From Chimonanthus salicifolius (taxonomy: Eukaryota > Streptophyta > Magnoliopsida > Laurales > Calycanthaceae), in NCBI GenBank assembly GCA_013350335.1, contig CM023534.1, positions 20,913,302 through 20,977,301 on the forward strand: a stretch of 64,000 bases of DNA. The letters are read 5' to 3'. The first letter of the stretch is position 1; the number at the start of each line of letters is the position of its first letter. The position numbers and the translations under genes were made by a program. Of the stretch, positions 48,729-61,290 are shown in pieces. A model generated the notes under the pieces. The model did no database searches. It worked only from the letters and a program-made list of their open reading frames with translations, and was not told where the DNA came from.

Positions 48729-48930
48729 GTATTAGGGAGGAATGAAGATGTAAACGATCATGAGGTTGGAGTGATTCTTATAGGAGTGAGGAATGGAAGA
48801 GAGAACTTCAATTATAAGCAGAAGAAAGAGAACTTCATGGTTGCGACACGTGGACTGCCGACCATGTCCGTCCACAACGCACAACCATGAACCATGTGGT
48901 GAGGAATCTTTTTAAAGTTAACACGTGTTA
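48729..48930 (-). promoter_or_regulatory. Putative promoter of TSB-like copy B
   Basis: Same arrangement as in copy A: CACGTG at 48922-48927 and 48847-48852 and a CTATAAGA box near 48777-48784. A short extra GA-rich stretch at about 48805-48835 separates TATA and G-box more widely than in copy A, so expression could differ even before the coding lesions are considered. Confidence 0.4.
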
Positions 48931-49322
48931 TGTTTTCTATTCCATCCACGGTATCATTTTAATCTTATTTATTAAATATTACAAAGATATATTTTAAAAA
49001 TTAGTTTTTATTTTTAAGATATAAATCCTCAAATATGATAATTTCTTTGATTCGATCATCCATTTTTATAATTTATATTAAAAATATAAAATAAATATTT
49101 AAAATTAGTCTAGGTAAAACTGATAAAAAGAAGTAAGATGGGCATGGATTATTTGAAAAAGGTTTTAAAATTTCTTTTAATGTTTAATTTTTAAGTTTTA
49201 AATCATACCATTAGGTGAATACTTATATTATCACTTTTTAATCAATGGCGATAATGAGTTTAACAATCACATTTATAATAAATTTTAACTAAAATTGCAT
49301 TTATCAAAAAAGTTGATTAATA

Positions 49323-49549
49323 CTCCCTCTATCCCAATTTAGTTGTCTTATATGGATTTTGGAGTTGTTCCAAAAGAATTATCTTATATAGATTTTGTAA
49401 TAGTCCCAAAATAGTTGTCCCATTTATATTAGAGTAGTATAAAGTATGTTGAAAATGGATAAAATCAGTTAGAGTGTTAGCTTTATATAGAGAGTTTCTT
49501 AAAAAATACAAATATTTCAAATGAGACAATTAAAATGGGATGGAGGGAG
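49323..49549. mobile_element. Stowaway MITE upstream of TSB-like copy B
   Basis: Same element and TA target as at 16569, so inserted before the duplication. Confidence 0.9.
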
Positions 49550-49841
49550 TATGAAACTGAATTTTAAAATACGTTTATCTCAATTAATAATTATAGAATA
49601 ACCATGATTTTCTATTAAAACTATTTTTCACCACACATTTGTTTTCACATCTGAGAAGAAAAGCCCTTTTTATAATGTTTTTTCTGACATTTATACATTG
49701 GTGAGAATGTTTAGAAATTAAAAAATATATTCAAAATTTAGATAATTTTGCCTTCACCATGAAATTGGTTATGATTCTTTTTATGTTGTACATTTAGTAG
49801 TAGATATTTTTAGTAGACCATCAGAGAGGACTAAATTCGGT

Positions 49842-51724
49842 TGATGAGCACTGAAAAATGACTATTTTACCCTTCTATTTGGACTAGTTAGCCTCTTGTT
49901 TTGTGTGTTTTAAAATATGTTTAATGAGATTTTGGTGTTTTGCAAGATTTACAGGGAAATGCAAGATATGAGAATTAAAAAGGAGAATTTTGCAATTTAT
50001 GGGCATAAGTTGATATTTTGGAAAGTTTGAATTTTTAATAATTATTTTACCACAATTTTAGGGGTTTTATTTGTAAACTTATTAATTCAAATCCATTTAT
50101 GAGAGTTTAGATTAATTTAGTTAATTTTAGAATTGATTTTAAGTGGTAAAATTAATTATTAGATTTTCCATACTTTGAAAAGCCCAATTATTGAGCCTAT
50201 TAAGAAAAGCCCATGAAGAAATCCACATGTGTGAATACTATTTTCATTATCTCAAGAGGAAATTCGAAATTTACAAGCTAATATAAGATGATTTTCGAAT
50301 TTGGCAAGTGGATTAAGGAAGGGAGAAAAATAAGGAAGGTTTGATACATGTTTGGTATTTTGATCATAAATTTTCACTCCAATTTCCGATTGCTTTGATT
50401 CTTTTTGAGTTGGAAAGAAGACTTCAAGGGCTACAACTTTGTAGTTTACGACTTTTCCTGATTCAGACATTAACAAGGTTAAAACTGAGCTGTAAGATGA
50501 TACATGTGTAAAAAACGGGATTCTACACCCACTTTCCTTGTACGAATTTAGCTCCTTGCCTCCTTTAAGTCATTCCATATTTAGCACAAATCATATCTGC
50601 CCTCCATGTGTCCCTTGCTTTATTTAAATCTTTGAATCCAATCCATTCATTTCACCTCCTTTCATCTATAAATACTAGCCCTCTCCCATTGAGAAAATTG
50701 AATTTGGGCATTGAAGAAAAGGAGAGGAGAGGAAGAAAAGGAGGAGAAAGACTGTGGGATTTTCAATCCATATTAGGTTCTAAGGTTGGTGGATTTTGAT
50801 TTCCATTGTATTTTTCTTATGTCTTTATTCCAAAATTTCATTGTATTATAATTCTTAATTCAAATTTTATTAATAAAGGAGAGGTGGATTTATTTAGAAT
50901 CATGGTCGTCCAATTATTTAATTTATGTATGATGAGAGTTTGATTTTGTTTTTATTCTTTTTATAATTTTATGATTGAAATTATTTTAAGAGATTCGAGG
51001 AGAGTGGATGAAATATTTAGGATAGATAAAACTTATTTTTCTGATTCAAGGCTCTTTTAAAGAGTGGATGAAATATTTGGATTTGGAATTATAAGTTGAA
51101 ATTTTATCTAAACTAAGGCTTGAATTGAATTTTCTTAACATAATGGATTTTATAATTATTATAATAAGAATTTTAATAGATGAAGAATTTGAGTGCATGA
51201 TTAATAATTTAAGTGAGCTCCATATTCTAGGCCTTGATATTATTTTTAAAATATGGAACATAAAGCCTCCATAATTCTTTGACCCAGTTCCACTGTAAAT
51301 ATGTACATAGGTAGTTTAGGTGTTTTAAATTTTATTTTTGTTTATAAATCCAAAAACTCGTGAAATTGATGAACTAGGTTGGAAATAATTTAATTGCATC
51401 TTAATTCTGTATTTTAAATTAGATTGAGATTATTTATATTTTTATATTAATGCCACCATCTTAATTAAAATTAGTTAAATTGTTAGATTCTATGTTTAAA
51501 TCTAGAATGTTTTTAAATTAAAATTAAAACTCATAGATTAGATAAATAACTCCATATTTATGATTTTTCTCCATATTTCTTAAAGTTCTTAAAATACGTA
51601 ATTCAATAGTATATTTTCATGGATATATTTTCCTAAGTTCCGATGGGTTCGACCTCGCACTTAATCGCTATACTATTTAATGGTTCGTGCGCTTGCGAGT
51701 TATAAATTTAAAATTTGCACAACA
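49842..51724 (+). mobile_element. Solo LTR, probably Tat/Athila-type Ty3/gypsy
   Basis: Starts TGATGAGCACTGAAAAATG and ends AATTTGCACAACA, with perfect 5-bp duplications TCGGT (49837-49841, 51725-51729). The site is empty in copy A (17075-17082). Near the end it has GGGTTCGACCTCGCACTT and GGTTCGTGCGCTTGCGAG, words typical of non-chromoviral gypsy LTR ends. A TATAAATA box lies at about 50668. No internal domain remains. Confidence 0.85.
50666..50675 (+). promoter_or_regulatory. TATA box of the 49842 solo LTR
   Basis: CTATAAATAC in a pyrimidine-rich context, followed about 30 bases later by a GA-rich leader. Position within the LTR suits its U3/R boundary. Confidence 0.5.
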
Positions 51725-51729
51725 TCGGT

Positions 51730-52246
51730 CCCACATCAAGTACACAAGTTTAAAAATTATTAAAATTTAAATAACTTTTAATAATATGACTTTATTGATT
51801 AAAGCACAATGACTCATTTTAGACCTTTTATTTGTTGATAGAGATTTTTAATGAACGAAATAGATGGAGTCAAATTATACTATACATAAAAATCCAAAAT
51901 AAGTTACATTTTGATTTCTATAGACACTAATTTTATGTTCTAAGTCTACACTTTGCAAGAATTAACTCGACCCGGTTACTTAAACTAAACCTAAGCATTT
52001 TAAATAAATATAGGTTTAAATTTTGTCACCTAAAATTAAAATAGACTCAAACCAACTAACCAATTTTAAAAATAAGTAAGTAATGAGTTGAGGATTGTTG
52101 ACTTAAAACCCAAATAAGATTTGACCCGAAAATGACTCATTGCCAATAGACCTCTATTATTCAAATTAAATATGAGCATTTTAAATGAATATAAAATTAA
52201 AATATTGTGACTCAAATTCAAAATATCTGAACTGACTCACCGTTGG
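51730..52246. repeat. Duplicated flank right of the solo LTR, no gene
   Basis: Matches about 17080-17455 of copy A, then adds about 150 bases present only in B before the inverted-repeat element. Confidence 0.5.
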
Positions 52247-53485
52247 GAACACCATTTTTACATAGTTATTTAATGATTCTTTCTCTCAATATTAGCTTTC
52301 TACACACGTACTGAAGATAATCCATTTAAATTTTACTAAGAGATTTTTTCTTTACACTCAAATGCTATAACTGAAAAAAATATAGTTTGAAAAAATTAAT
52401 ATAGAAATATGATAAAGTTTAAGAATGAAAAATATAGTAAGTTAAGATGAATGACATAAACATAAAAATAATTTATGTACGATTATTTTTTAAAATAAGC
52501 TTAAGTATATTTAAAATGGAATTTATATTTCATTAGAAGTAAAGTGGTCCTTGGTAGCAATGTAACAAATATCTCCGACAATTTCATTTTTATCACGAAA
52601 ATATCGGCAAAATAACTGTGAGAGTTAAAAACCCGAGGTTATTGCTTGTGCTGTTTTTAACCGTAAATTCTATTTAAAAACACGTTTTTATCACGAGAAA
52701 CGGTAAATTTCCGTTAAAATCGTGAAATTTTACCATTAAATTCCTGTTAAAAATGCTTGAGCCAAATATACATTTTTTATTTCTAAACTATCATTTATGT
52801 TTTCAAACTCTGGCCACATTATTTGTTTTTTATATTTATTTTTATTATTTTTTAAATAATATATTTTCTGTGAGAATTTCTGATTAAATTTCCGATAAAA
52901 ATTAAAAAATTTGAAAATATTTCACTATTAATAATTACCGTTAAATATTTCAAGAACACGACATTTGTGCCAATGTTTGGCAGTGGTCGTTGTGGATAAG
53001 AAAATGGCATTTGGACCCATTCACGTGGAATGCAAGGGAAAATAAATAGTCAACAAATCTTTGTGTTGATAGAGATTTTTAAGGAATGACCACTATTATA
53101 ACTTATTGAGACATCCTTGATGCACCATTTATTTTCCCTTGCATCCCACGTGAATGTGTCGCCAAGTACCACTTCACTTCTAATGAAATATAAATTCTAT
53201 TTTAAATATATTTAGGATAGAATAAAAAATTAAATATTATATATTTGACATCTTATTTAAAAAAATAGTGGTACATAAATTACTTTCATATTTATGTAAT
53301 TCATCATCACTTACTATATTTTTCATTCTTAAACTTTATCATATTTCTATTTTAAGGTTTTCAAATTATTTTTTTTTCACTCGTAGCATTTGAGAGTAAA
53401 GAAAAATTTCTCTTATTAAAATTTAAACAGAATATCTTCATTACATGGTAGAAAGCTAATGTTGAGAGAAAAAATCATTAAAATG
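52247..53485. repeat. Long inverted-repeat (foldback/MULE-like) element, copy B
   Basis: About 300 bases at 52247-52560 are repeated in reverse at 53160-53485: for example TTTCTCTCAATATTAGC, GATAAAGTTTAAGAATGAAA and TTTCATTAGAAGTAAAGTGG have reverse counterparts in order. Inside is a further hairpin around CATTCACGTGGAATGCAAGG (53014) and its reverse (53130-53155). No coding region and no certain target duplication. Confidence 0.7.
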
Positions 53486-53754
53486 TGTTGAATAAGGAAA
53501 ACAGAGTTCAAGTAGAACTCTTTTTCTTGAGTCTCCTAATATAATTAGGACGTGTACGAAATAATAAATTGTGTATTATATTTAGTAACTATGTTATTAC
53601 ATGTATTTATAGTCTCTAGCCGACTGTATAGCCATCACAATCAAATTCAAACTCTTAAAATAATTCTAAACCAAATACATATCTTAATCAGAAATAAACA
53701 CACGCTAAGAATAATAATTCTACTATATATGAAAAACCTAAATATATTCCAACA
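53486..53754 (+). mobile_element. Copia-type solo LTR or LTR remnant, copy B
   Basis: 269 bp beginning TGTTG and ending ATATTCCAACA, so TGTTG/CAACA ends, followed by AGAGCC, which resembles the end of a TGGTATCAGAGCC primer site. Typical of Ty1/copia LTRs. No target duplication is recognised. Confidence 0.5.
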
Positions 53755-55127
53755 AGAGCCAAGTGATGAATTGGACCCGATTACATGTGTATTGTAAAAG
53801 TTCCAATTGGTAATCTACAAATAAAACAAATCATACAAATATTGTGTGAGTCGGTCCAATTGGCACTTCCTGACCTTCACCATTGATGTAGATCAAGTAA
53901 AGAACAATATTATTTTATTTTTAATATAAATAAGGGTTTATGAAATTAGATTTCAATTGACCTTGACCATTCAAATAATAAATAAATAACCATTAACATT
54001 TAAACTTTAAAACCAAAAATAAAGGAGAATAGAATTTAAACTCTGTCGATAGAATTAATTGACAAGTTTTGTTTTTAAATATAGTTTTAACTATATAATT
54101 TGGGTAAGTAATTTTTCACCATCATTGTTTCTTATGACGCACCACTTTTTAAAGGAAATTCCAATTTTGTCTATGCTTCTCTCATTCCCCTCTTTTCCTT
54201 TTTTCCAAAAGTAAGAACAAAATTGAATTTTTAAATAAAAGTAGTACACCATGAGAAAAAGTGGTGGTGCAAAAATTACAATCGCATAATTTTTATCTAT
54301 TTATTTCATGTAACATTGAGACGTGTTGTAAAGATAATAATGTCTTGCTTTGTTTGGATGATTTTGTTCTCTTAAAAAATGATAGATTCTTCCCATTGTC
54401 TTGCTCAATGAGTCAATGGCACTGTTTTCTCTTCTTCAGTTGCTCAAGGATGGAGATTTTTTGTTCCAGTTTGAAAAAGAAAAGGGGGCATGTTGATAGA
54501 ATAAGTTGATCTTATCTTTATACACAAATTTAATAATTTGAATTTCTAAATACTTGAATTAAAGTTAAAAGGTTTCATCTTTATAATAGTTTCAAGCTTT
54601 TGAGAAATTGTCAAATAAAAAGTTAATTAGATAATTTCTTTAAAAATAAAAACAAAAAGAAAAAGAAAAATATTTATCTGATATTTTAATTATATATAAC
54701 AAAGTTTATTTATTGAAGTGAATAGTGAATTGATAAAGGAATATTTATTCATCCTACATTTCAAATTTTAGTATGAAACTAATTTAAGAGACCTCTCTTA
54801 GATTTGATAAAGTTATTGTACTTTAAATATATGTTATATGATCTTTCAACATGTCACACATAATATACTGATATTTCTCATAGAGAATTCTAATTCAATT
54901 AAGTTTATCAAATCAACCTCAGATTTTGCACCCATAGTATCACATAAAGGTGGTAATCAACTGATCCTCAAGGGGTTTTAATGCAGCAATAGCGGGGAAG
55001 CAGTCAGAATACCAATTAGTCCTGACGAAGGTAGGATCACACACTTAAACTCGTCACACGTGTGGAGAGGCCTTTTAAGTTAGACACGTGTGAAAGTTCA
55101 AGGATGTGATAAGTTAAATAACATTAA
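53755..55127. repeat. Duplicated AT-rich segment, copy B, no gene
   Basis: Counterpart of 18561-19887. Confidence 0.5.
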
Positions 55128-56107
55128 GGCTGCGTTTGGATGGGGGTAAAAGGGGGTAATCCCCCGTTATCCCTTGTTACCTTGGTTTGGTAAAAAGGGG
55201 GTGAGGGTAAAAATTTGAAAATTTACCTCTCATCTCATTTTTAATACCCCTTTGAAAGTTGGGGTATTCACAATACCCTATCCCTCAATACCCTTGCCTT
55301 CCTTTCTTTATCAATTATATATTATAAAATTAATATCTTTCAAAAAAATATTATATAATTAAACATAATAATATATTTCAAGTAATTAGCAATTTAATTC
55401 TGTTTGAAATATATTTTAAAATTGTGTCAACATTTTCAACATGATGCATTTGAATGAGAGGTAAATTTTACAGGGGTTACCCTTGAGTATGGGTAATTTT
55501 AAGTAGGGGTAAAGTGATATATTAACAATTTTATGAGAATTAATATTTTTTTTGTTAAATCTATCTAATATGATTGATAAAAATAAAATTTTATGTAACA
55601 TAATTGTCAAAATATCCTATTTTTAAGGGATAATTCTGTCAAAATTTCAATAAGGTCTCCAAACTCTGAAAGTGTTTGAGGTTCACAATAATCTCTTTCG
55701 GAGTAATTAGCAATTTATTATATTGGAAGTTTATTTTAAAAATGTGTCAACATTTTCAACATGATGCAATAGGATGAAGGGTAAATTTTACGAAGATTAC
55801 CCTTGAATATGGGTAACTGTAAGTATGGGTAATCTAACATATTAACAATTTTATAAGAATTAATAATTTTTATTAAATCTATATAATATAAAAATTAAAA
55901 TTAAATTTTATGAAACATAATTGTCAAAATGTCATATTTTTAAGGGGTGATTCTGTCGAAATTTCAATAGGGTCTCGAAATTCAAAAAGAATTTGAAGCT
56001 CATGGTAGTCTCTTTCTGGGTAATTAACAATCTATTCTATTCAAGTTTATTTTAAAAATGTTTCAACATGATGCCTTTGGATGAGGGGTTAATTTTACGA
56101 GGGTTTC
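55128..56107. mobile_element. Harbinger-like element, copy B, cut by chromovirus
   Basis: Matches 19888 to about 20868 of copy A, then is interrupted at 56108 by the chromovirus LTR. The remainder lies beyond the window. Confidence 0.75.
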
Positions 56108-57405
56108 TGTAATACCCTGCCCCAGATTAGGCGTGTTTTAGCTTAATAATTTTGTTTAACCGGTTAATCTCGAAGATTTTGGTTAGGGGTTTGAGGAAAG
56201 CCCAGGTGTGGTCCAATCTAAGATCGAAAACTCAGTGATCCAGCTCGCCCAGCTAAAGGGCCATTTTGGTAATTTTACCGCTTATAGTTATTATTTTATA
56301 AATATTGTTGTTATGTGATTATTATTGGTTAATAATATTCTCCTTAATAAAGGATTTATATTTCTGATTTTAAAATAATTTTATTTTCAGAAAATAGTAT
56401 TTAAAAACCGCCCGTCAAAACCCCAAAAGGGAGAAATAATTATTTTAAATGATTTTGGAAATGAGATAAAATTCAAAACTAGTATTTTGTGTTAGACCAT
56501 TTTAAGAATGGTCTACTTATTCTTTGTCACCCCAAAATGAGGTTTCTAAATTATTTTATTTACTATTTTTTTAATTAAGTAAATAGTGTTAAATCATGAT
56601 TTTTATTTAAATAAATGGTTTTTAGTGAGAGTTAAATTCCAAAATTTTTATGGTGATTAAGGTTTTCAAAACCCAACTTATCTGTATGGTTCGATTAAAT
56701 TTTTGAGCCTTTGAAATTATGTTTTAAGTTAAAAATCCAGTTTTATAAAAAAAAAAAAAGGGACCTTTTTGCAAAACCAGAACTTGAGGAGGGCTGATTT
56801 GCAACCAACCAAAAGTTCACTGTTGTAAACGTCAGCCGACGCCGCATGCACCTGCATGCAGTGGCCACCCGACCGTTTCTTCCTGCCATTTCTCTATAAA
56901 ATGGACATCGGGTCAGCCTGATCAAACTCCCACTGCATCTTTTCTCTTCTCCCTCAGTATCTGCTGCGTGAAAACCAACCCCTTTTCCCTCTCTGTTTCC
57001 CAGTTTTCCACCGTAAGCTTTTAGGGAAAATTTTCCAAAGTTCAGATTTTCAGTCCAGGAATTCCAGTAAAGGTAACCACTATATTCCTTTTCAAATTCT
57101 AGGTGGTTTAGAATCAAGAAAAACTGATTTTGGTTTAGTTTTGAGCAAGAAAAATCATTTCAAAGTTTAAGGAAAAACCATGGGCTTCTTATACCCTTGA
57201 GCTTCCAGTGTTAAAATCGGTTAGCCCACTGAGCTTCAAAGCTCCAAACCTCTCCCTATGGAAAGACAACTCCTAGAGGAATCCATCGAACCGGCCAGAT
57301 ATGAAAATCGAATCAGGGAAACCCACTGTTTCAGGATTCGTTTTTCATGCATTGTAGCCTTTCACTGTCTGCTGTTGCAGACAGTGAAGGAAGAAGAAAA
57401 AAAAA

Positions 57406-57436
<31 letters not shown>

Positions 57437-58940
57437 TTAGATTATGTTGATGCTTGTGATGTTCGCACCCATTTAAAAAAATAATAATAAATAAATCATT
57501 AAATATTATTGTTGGATTATTGAAAAAAAAATTGTTGGATTATGTTTGATGCATGTGATGTGATGTTAGTACCCCTTTTTGTTAATTAAAATTGTACTAA
57601 CCCTCTTCTCTTATTATTATAGTGTAAATACTATTGTATTCACTTCCAGGCCGACCCTATTGGTCGGGAATTGAGTGATCTCACTTTCAGGCCGACTCTA
57701 TATTTGTCGGGCAATGAGTGACCTCGAGGTTTAACTCAAAATATCAGATCTGTTCTTATCCAGAAAACAACCGAAAAGTGACCCGAGGATCTAGACCTAA
57801 CTCAATAAGTCAATCTGGTCAATGCCCAAAAGACAATATGAGTTTTGGATTGAACCCCTTTTTATTATATTATTATCTTGTGGATGATTATAATTTAAAA
57901 ATGATAGAAACCCAATAGGAGACTCAATTCCATTTACCTTGGATATTTTTGGGAAAATGTGAGATTTCAAAATACTACTTGTGTGTATGTATTTGATCTG
58001 TATATTGATTATGCACTTGTCTGTTTGCTTGAACAGAGACCGCGTAACTACATATATACGGTGAGGGAACTTGACTTTGCAGTAGATGTAAACAGGTTTT
58101 GTTACTTGAGATGGATTTTGGAGCAATGAGTGGTTTCAAGTTGATGAACCCACTCATTTGCCTAGACATGATGCACAATGGTAAGAGTGCCTATGATGAT
58201 GGTAAATAATATGATATGGATCATATGAGTTGTGATACTGCTTCCACGTACCTTTTACTATTAAACCATCGCCGAAGATGTCGGTTACATCCACTGGACC
58301 ACGTGGGTCCATAGTGACTTGCAAGGTGTGTCAGTACATGTTTGAGGTGCTTACCGGAGATGTACTTGTAAGGATGTATTTTGACCGTGTCGGGACTTAA
58401 TACTATTGGTGTCAATATAGTATCTAGGGGTTACATTGGATGACTGCAGTATTGAAAGAAATGATGAATTATGGGAATGATGATAATATTATGCTTATTT
58501 GTGATCAAGCATGAGATATTTATTGTAACTGTTAATTATTGCTAACTTGTTGTTTACTTAACTGCACTGTTATATTTCCTTTACTGGGTTAGTTAGCTCA
58601 TCCTACTCACCTTTCAGGAGATGAACCCGAGATTATACCTTGTTTGACTTGCGGAGTGTTCGGACATAAGTCGGCGACTTGTCCAGACAACTTCTTTTAT
58701 TTTTGTGATGAGGCAGGATCTTCTTCGGAAGATTAGGTTAGAGTATATTGGGGGCATCAGGGAGATTTTGTTGTAAGGGTTGAGTCGTTTTGTTGTTTTG
58801 AAGGGTTTTCATATCCTACTAACCCTTGTATTTGTAATGCAAATTTTTTTTTTTTTTTTGAATGGATTCTAATGAAACTGTTGCAACTTGAGTGTTTTGC
58901 TTGATAAGTTTCTTAAATGGTTAATGATATTTACAAGTGT
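56108..58940 (+). repeat. 5' LTR of the chromovirus
   Basis: The first 500 bases align with 63497-64000 with scattered differences. TATAAAA lies at 56895-56901. The block CTTTCAGGAGATGAACCCGAG near 58612 matches the solo LTR. Beyond about 58640 it no longer resembles the solo LTR and the expected GGGCGTGACA end is missing, so the right limit is only approximate. Confidence 0.75.
58641..58736 (+). other. Zinc-knuckle-like short frame at the end of the 5' LTR
   Basis: An in-frame CLTCGVFGHKSATC (C-X2-C-X4-H-X4-C) at 58641-58682, followed by 17 codons and TAG (58734-58736). The solo LTR has no such knuckle at the homologous place. It could be part of a displaced gag or a LINE ORF1 knuckle, or chance. 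Confidence 0.4.
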
Positions 58941-58974
58941 AAATAACAAATGTTAGGACCCAATGCGAACTGAA

Positions 58975-60035
58975 CCAACTACCGTGGGAAGAGGACTGGT
59001 CTTCCACCCCGTGACCTACCCAATGAGGCGGTTCGAGCGGCTGTTGAAGCATTTCAGTAAATAGCTGAAAACATGCGACGCCCGCCAATTCGAACGCCAG
59101 AGGAGAGAGCCACTTCGGCTCTCAAGGAGTTTAAGCGGCTGAACCCGACAAGTTTCTCGGGGACAGAAGACCCTAGTGCTGTAAGGAACTGGCTGACCCA
59201 GATTAGGCAGATCCTTAACACCCTGGCTATTGCCGACGACTTGCGACTTACCTTGGCAGCGTACCAGCTAGAGGGAAACGCCTACGAGTGGTGGGAAGCG
59301 AACAACTTGATTCGTAACCACGAGCCAATGACGTGGGAGGAGTTCTCTAAGCTTTTCTGGTCCGTTACTTTCAAAAGACCGTGCAGGAGGTGAGGAAGAG
59401 AGAGTTCCTCAACATCCAATAAGGTTCAGACTCTGTGGCACAGTATGCCATGCGCTTCATCGACTTGATGCAGTTCGTGCCGTGGATCGCAGCGAACGAA
59501 GAAGAAAACGTCTAGCACTTTGAGAATGGACTCCGACCGTTTTTGCAGCGGCAAGTGGCCAGTCTGGTGTTCGACACTTTGGAGGAGATCATCGAGTGAG
59601 TTTCAAAGGTAGAAGCAGTGAACTCCATCAACCGGAGCGCTGACAGCACCCAGAAACCTTCTTCCAACAAGAAGGCCAAGTTTAACTAGTAGAGGCCACC
59701 CTTCAAGAAGAGCCACCCTAGCGCAGGGCAGTCGAGTCGGTCTGACTCTCAGCAGCTTGTGTGCTACACCTGTAGCCAGCCGGGACATACGTCTAAGTTT
59801 TGTCCGGCGGGAAAGGAAAAGGCGTGTCACCATTGCAAGCAGATCGTGCACCTCCTTAGAGAATGCCCTTATCTTGGTAAAGCGGCACCTTCGCAAGGCG
59901 CAGAAGTTTCTTTCTCTGTGGCGCAACCGTCTGTCGGTATATGTGTTCAGCAGACCTCCAGAGGCTCAGTGGCACCCAGGAACGGACGACCAAGGAACGG
60001 TTAGGGGAAAGGACAAGGACGTCCTCAAGGGAGAG
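58975..60035 (+). pseudogene. Chromovirus gag (nucleocapsid) remnant
   Basis: Gag structural protein. The retrotransposon gag domain is readable at 59073-59393 (FKRLNPTSFSGTEDPSA, YQLEGNAYEWWE). A stop near 59060 precedes it, and the frame breaks at about 59390 with further stops at about 59422, 59514 and 59600. Two CCHC zinc knuckles follow at about 59762-59870 (CYTCSQPGHTSKFC and CHHCKQIVHLLREC). Not translatable as one protein. Confidence 0.82.
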
Positions 60036-60079
60036 TCTAGACGATCGGGACTCAAAAGGAATAGTCGGTGGAGAACATT

Positions 60080-60645
60080 GTGTTGGAAGGTACCCTTAAT
60101 CTTTTCAATCTTTTGGCTCGAGTGCTTTTTGATGCCGGTGATTCGCATTCCTTTATTTCTATAACTTGTTGTGATAGATTGGTTTGAAGCCAATAGAAGT
60201 AGTTAACCCACTAATGGTAGTATCACCCTTGGGTAAAAAGGCTTTGGTGAACCAAGAGTGTAGATCTTGTGTTTAGAAAATTAGCGGAGTGGAGTTGTCC
60301 TATGATTTTCTTATGTTGGAAATGACGAACTTTGACATCATCCTTGGTATGGATTGGTTGTCTGTTTTTGAGGTCTTGATAGACTGCTCTCAGAAGAGAA
60401 TTCGTGGGATCTCCTCAACCAATGAGAGGTTCATGGAGAAGTTAGTACCCTATGAGAAGATGAGAGTCACTTTCTCTGCCCTTAGGGCATATCCTGGTAG
60501 TGTGGTGGTAAGCATGGGTTGGGAAGATGTAGGTGGTGTAGAGTCTGTTGCTCCTCGGGTGGTATGTGAGTTTATGGATGTGTTTCCTGACCAGTTGGGT
60601 GGGCTACCTCCACGCCGAGAAATAGAGTTTTTTATATACCTATAG
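60080..60645 (+). pseudogene. Chromovirus aspartic protease remnant
   Basis: The pepsin-like retroviral protease site reads LFDAGDSHSFIS at about 60124-60160, where the family has D-T/S-G: the Thr/Ser is Ala, which should weaken catalysis. Stops occur near 60185 and 60273. The end of the domain, FDIILGMDWLSV, is at about 60331-60365. The linker to RT ends at TAG 60643-60645. Confidence 0.78.
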
Positions 60646-61290
60646 CCAGGAACATCTCTAATTTCCATGGCACCTTATCGGATGGCGCCGACAGAGCAGA
60701 GAGAGCTAACTACGCAGGTAGATGAGCTTCTTAGTCTTGGCTTTATCCGTCAGAGCAACTCGTTATGGGGCGCACCTACTCTCTTTGTGAAAAAGAAGGA
60801 TGGATCGATAAGGATGTGTATAGATTACCAGCGGCTTAACCAGGTAACTATTAAGAATAAGTATCCGTCGCCTAGAATAGATGACCTCTTTGATCTTTTG
60901 AAGGGATTGTAGTGTTTTTTGAAAATCGATTTGAGGTCGAATTACCATCAGTTGCGGATTCGAGAGGAAGACATTCCAAAGACTGCTTTCCGAACGCAGT
61001 ATGGTTTGTACAAGTTTATGGTGATGCCTCTCAGTTTGACGAACCCGCCAGCCATGTTTATGGATTTGATGAATCGTGTTTTCTGACCGTATCTACGAGA
61101 GTTCGTGATAGTCTTCATAGACGATATCTTGATCTTTTCGTCGTCGAGGAGGAGCACGAGCATCATCTGCGGATTGTTCTCCAGACTCTTCGAGAGCATC
61201 AGCTGTTTGCTAAGCTGAGCAAGTGTGAGTTTTGGTTGACTTAAGTGCAGTTTCTGGGACATGTAGTGTCTCCAGGGACATGTGGTGTCT
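60646..61290 (+). pseudogene. Chromovirus reverse transcriptase remnant
   Basis: Copies element RNA to DNA. Readable blocks: [27 protein letters not shown] (60780-60840), [14 protein letters not shown] after the stop TAG 60910-60912, then the catalytic FIDD box in [10 protein letters not shown] near 61107-61136 (family Y/F-x-DD). Stop TGA 61084-61086, then a frame change at about 61140 into [20 protein letters not shown]. Confidence 0.9.

Noticed and set aside
59603..59926. Minus-strand frame in the gag region
   Set aside because: Antisense to the CCHC zinc knuckles of gag.
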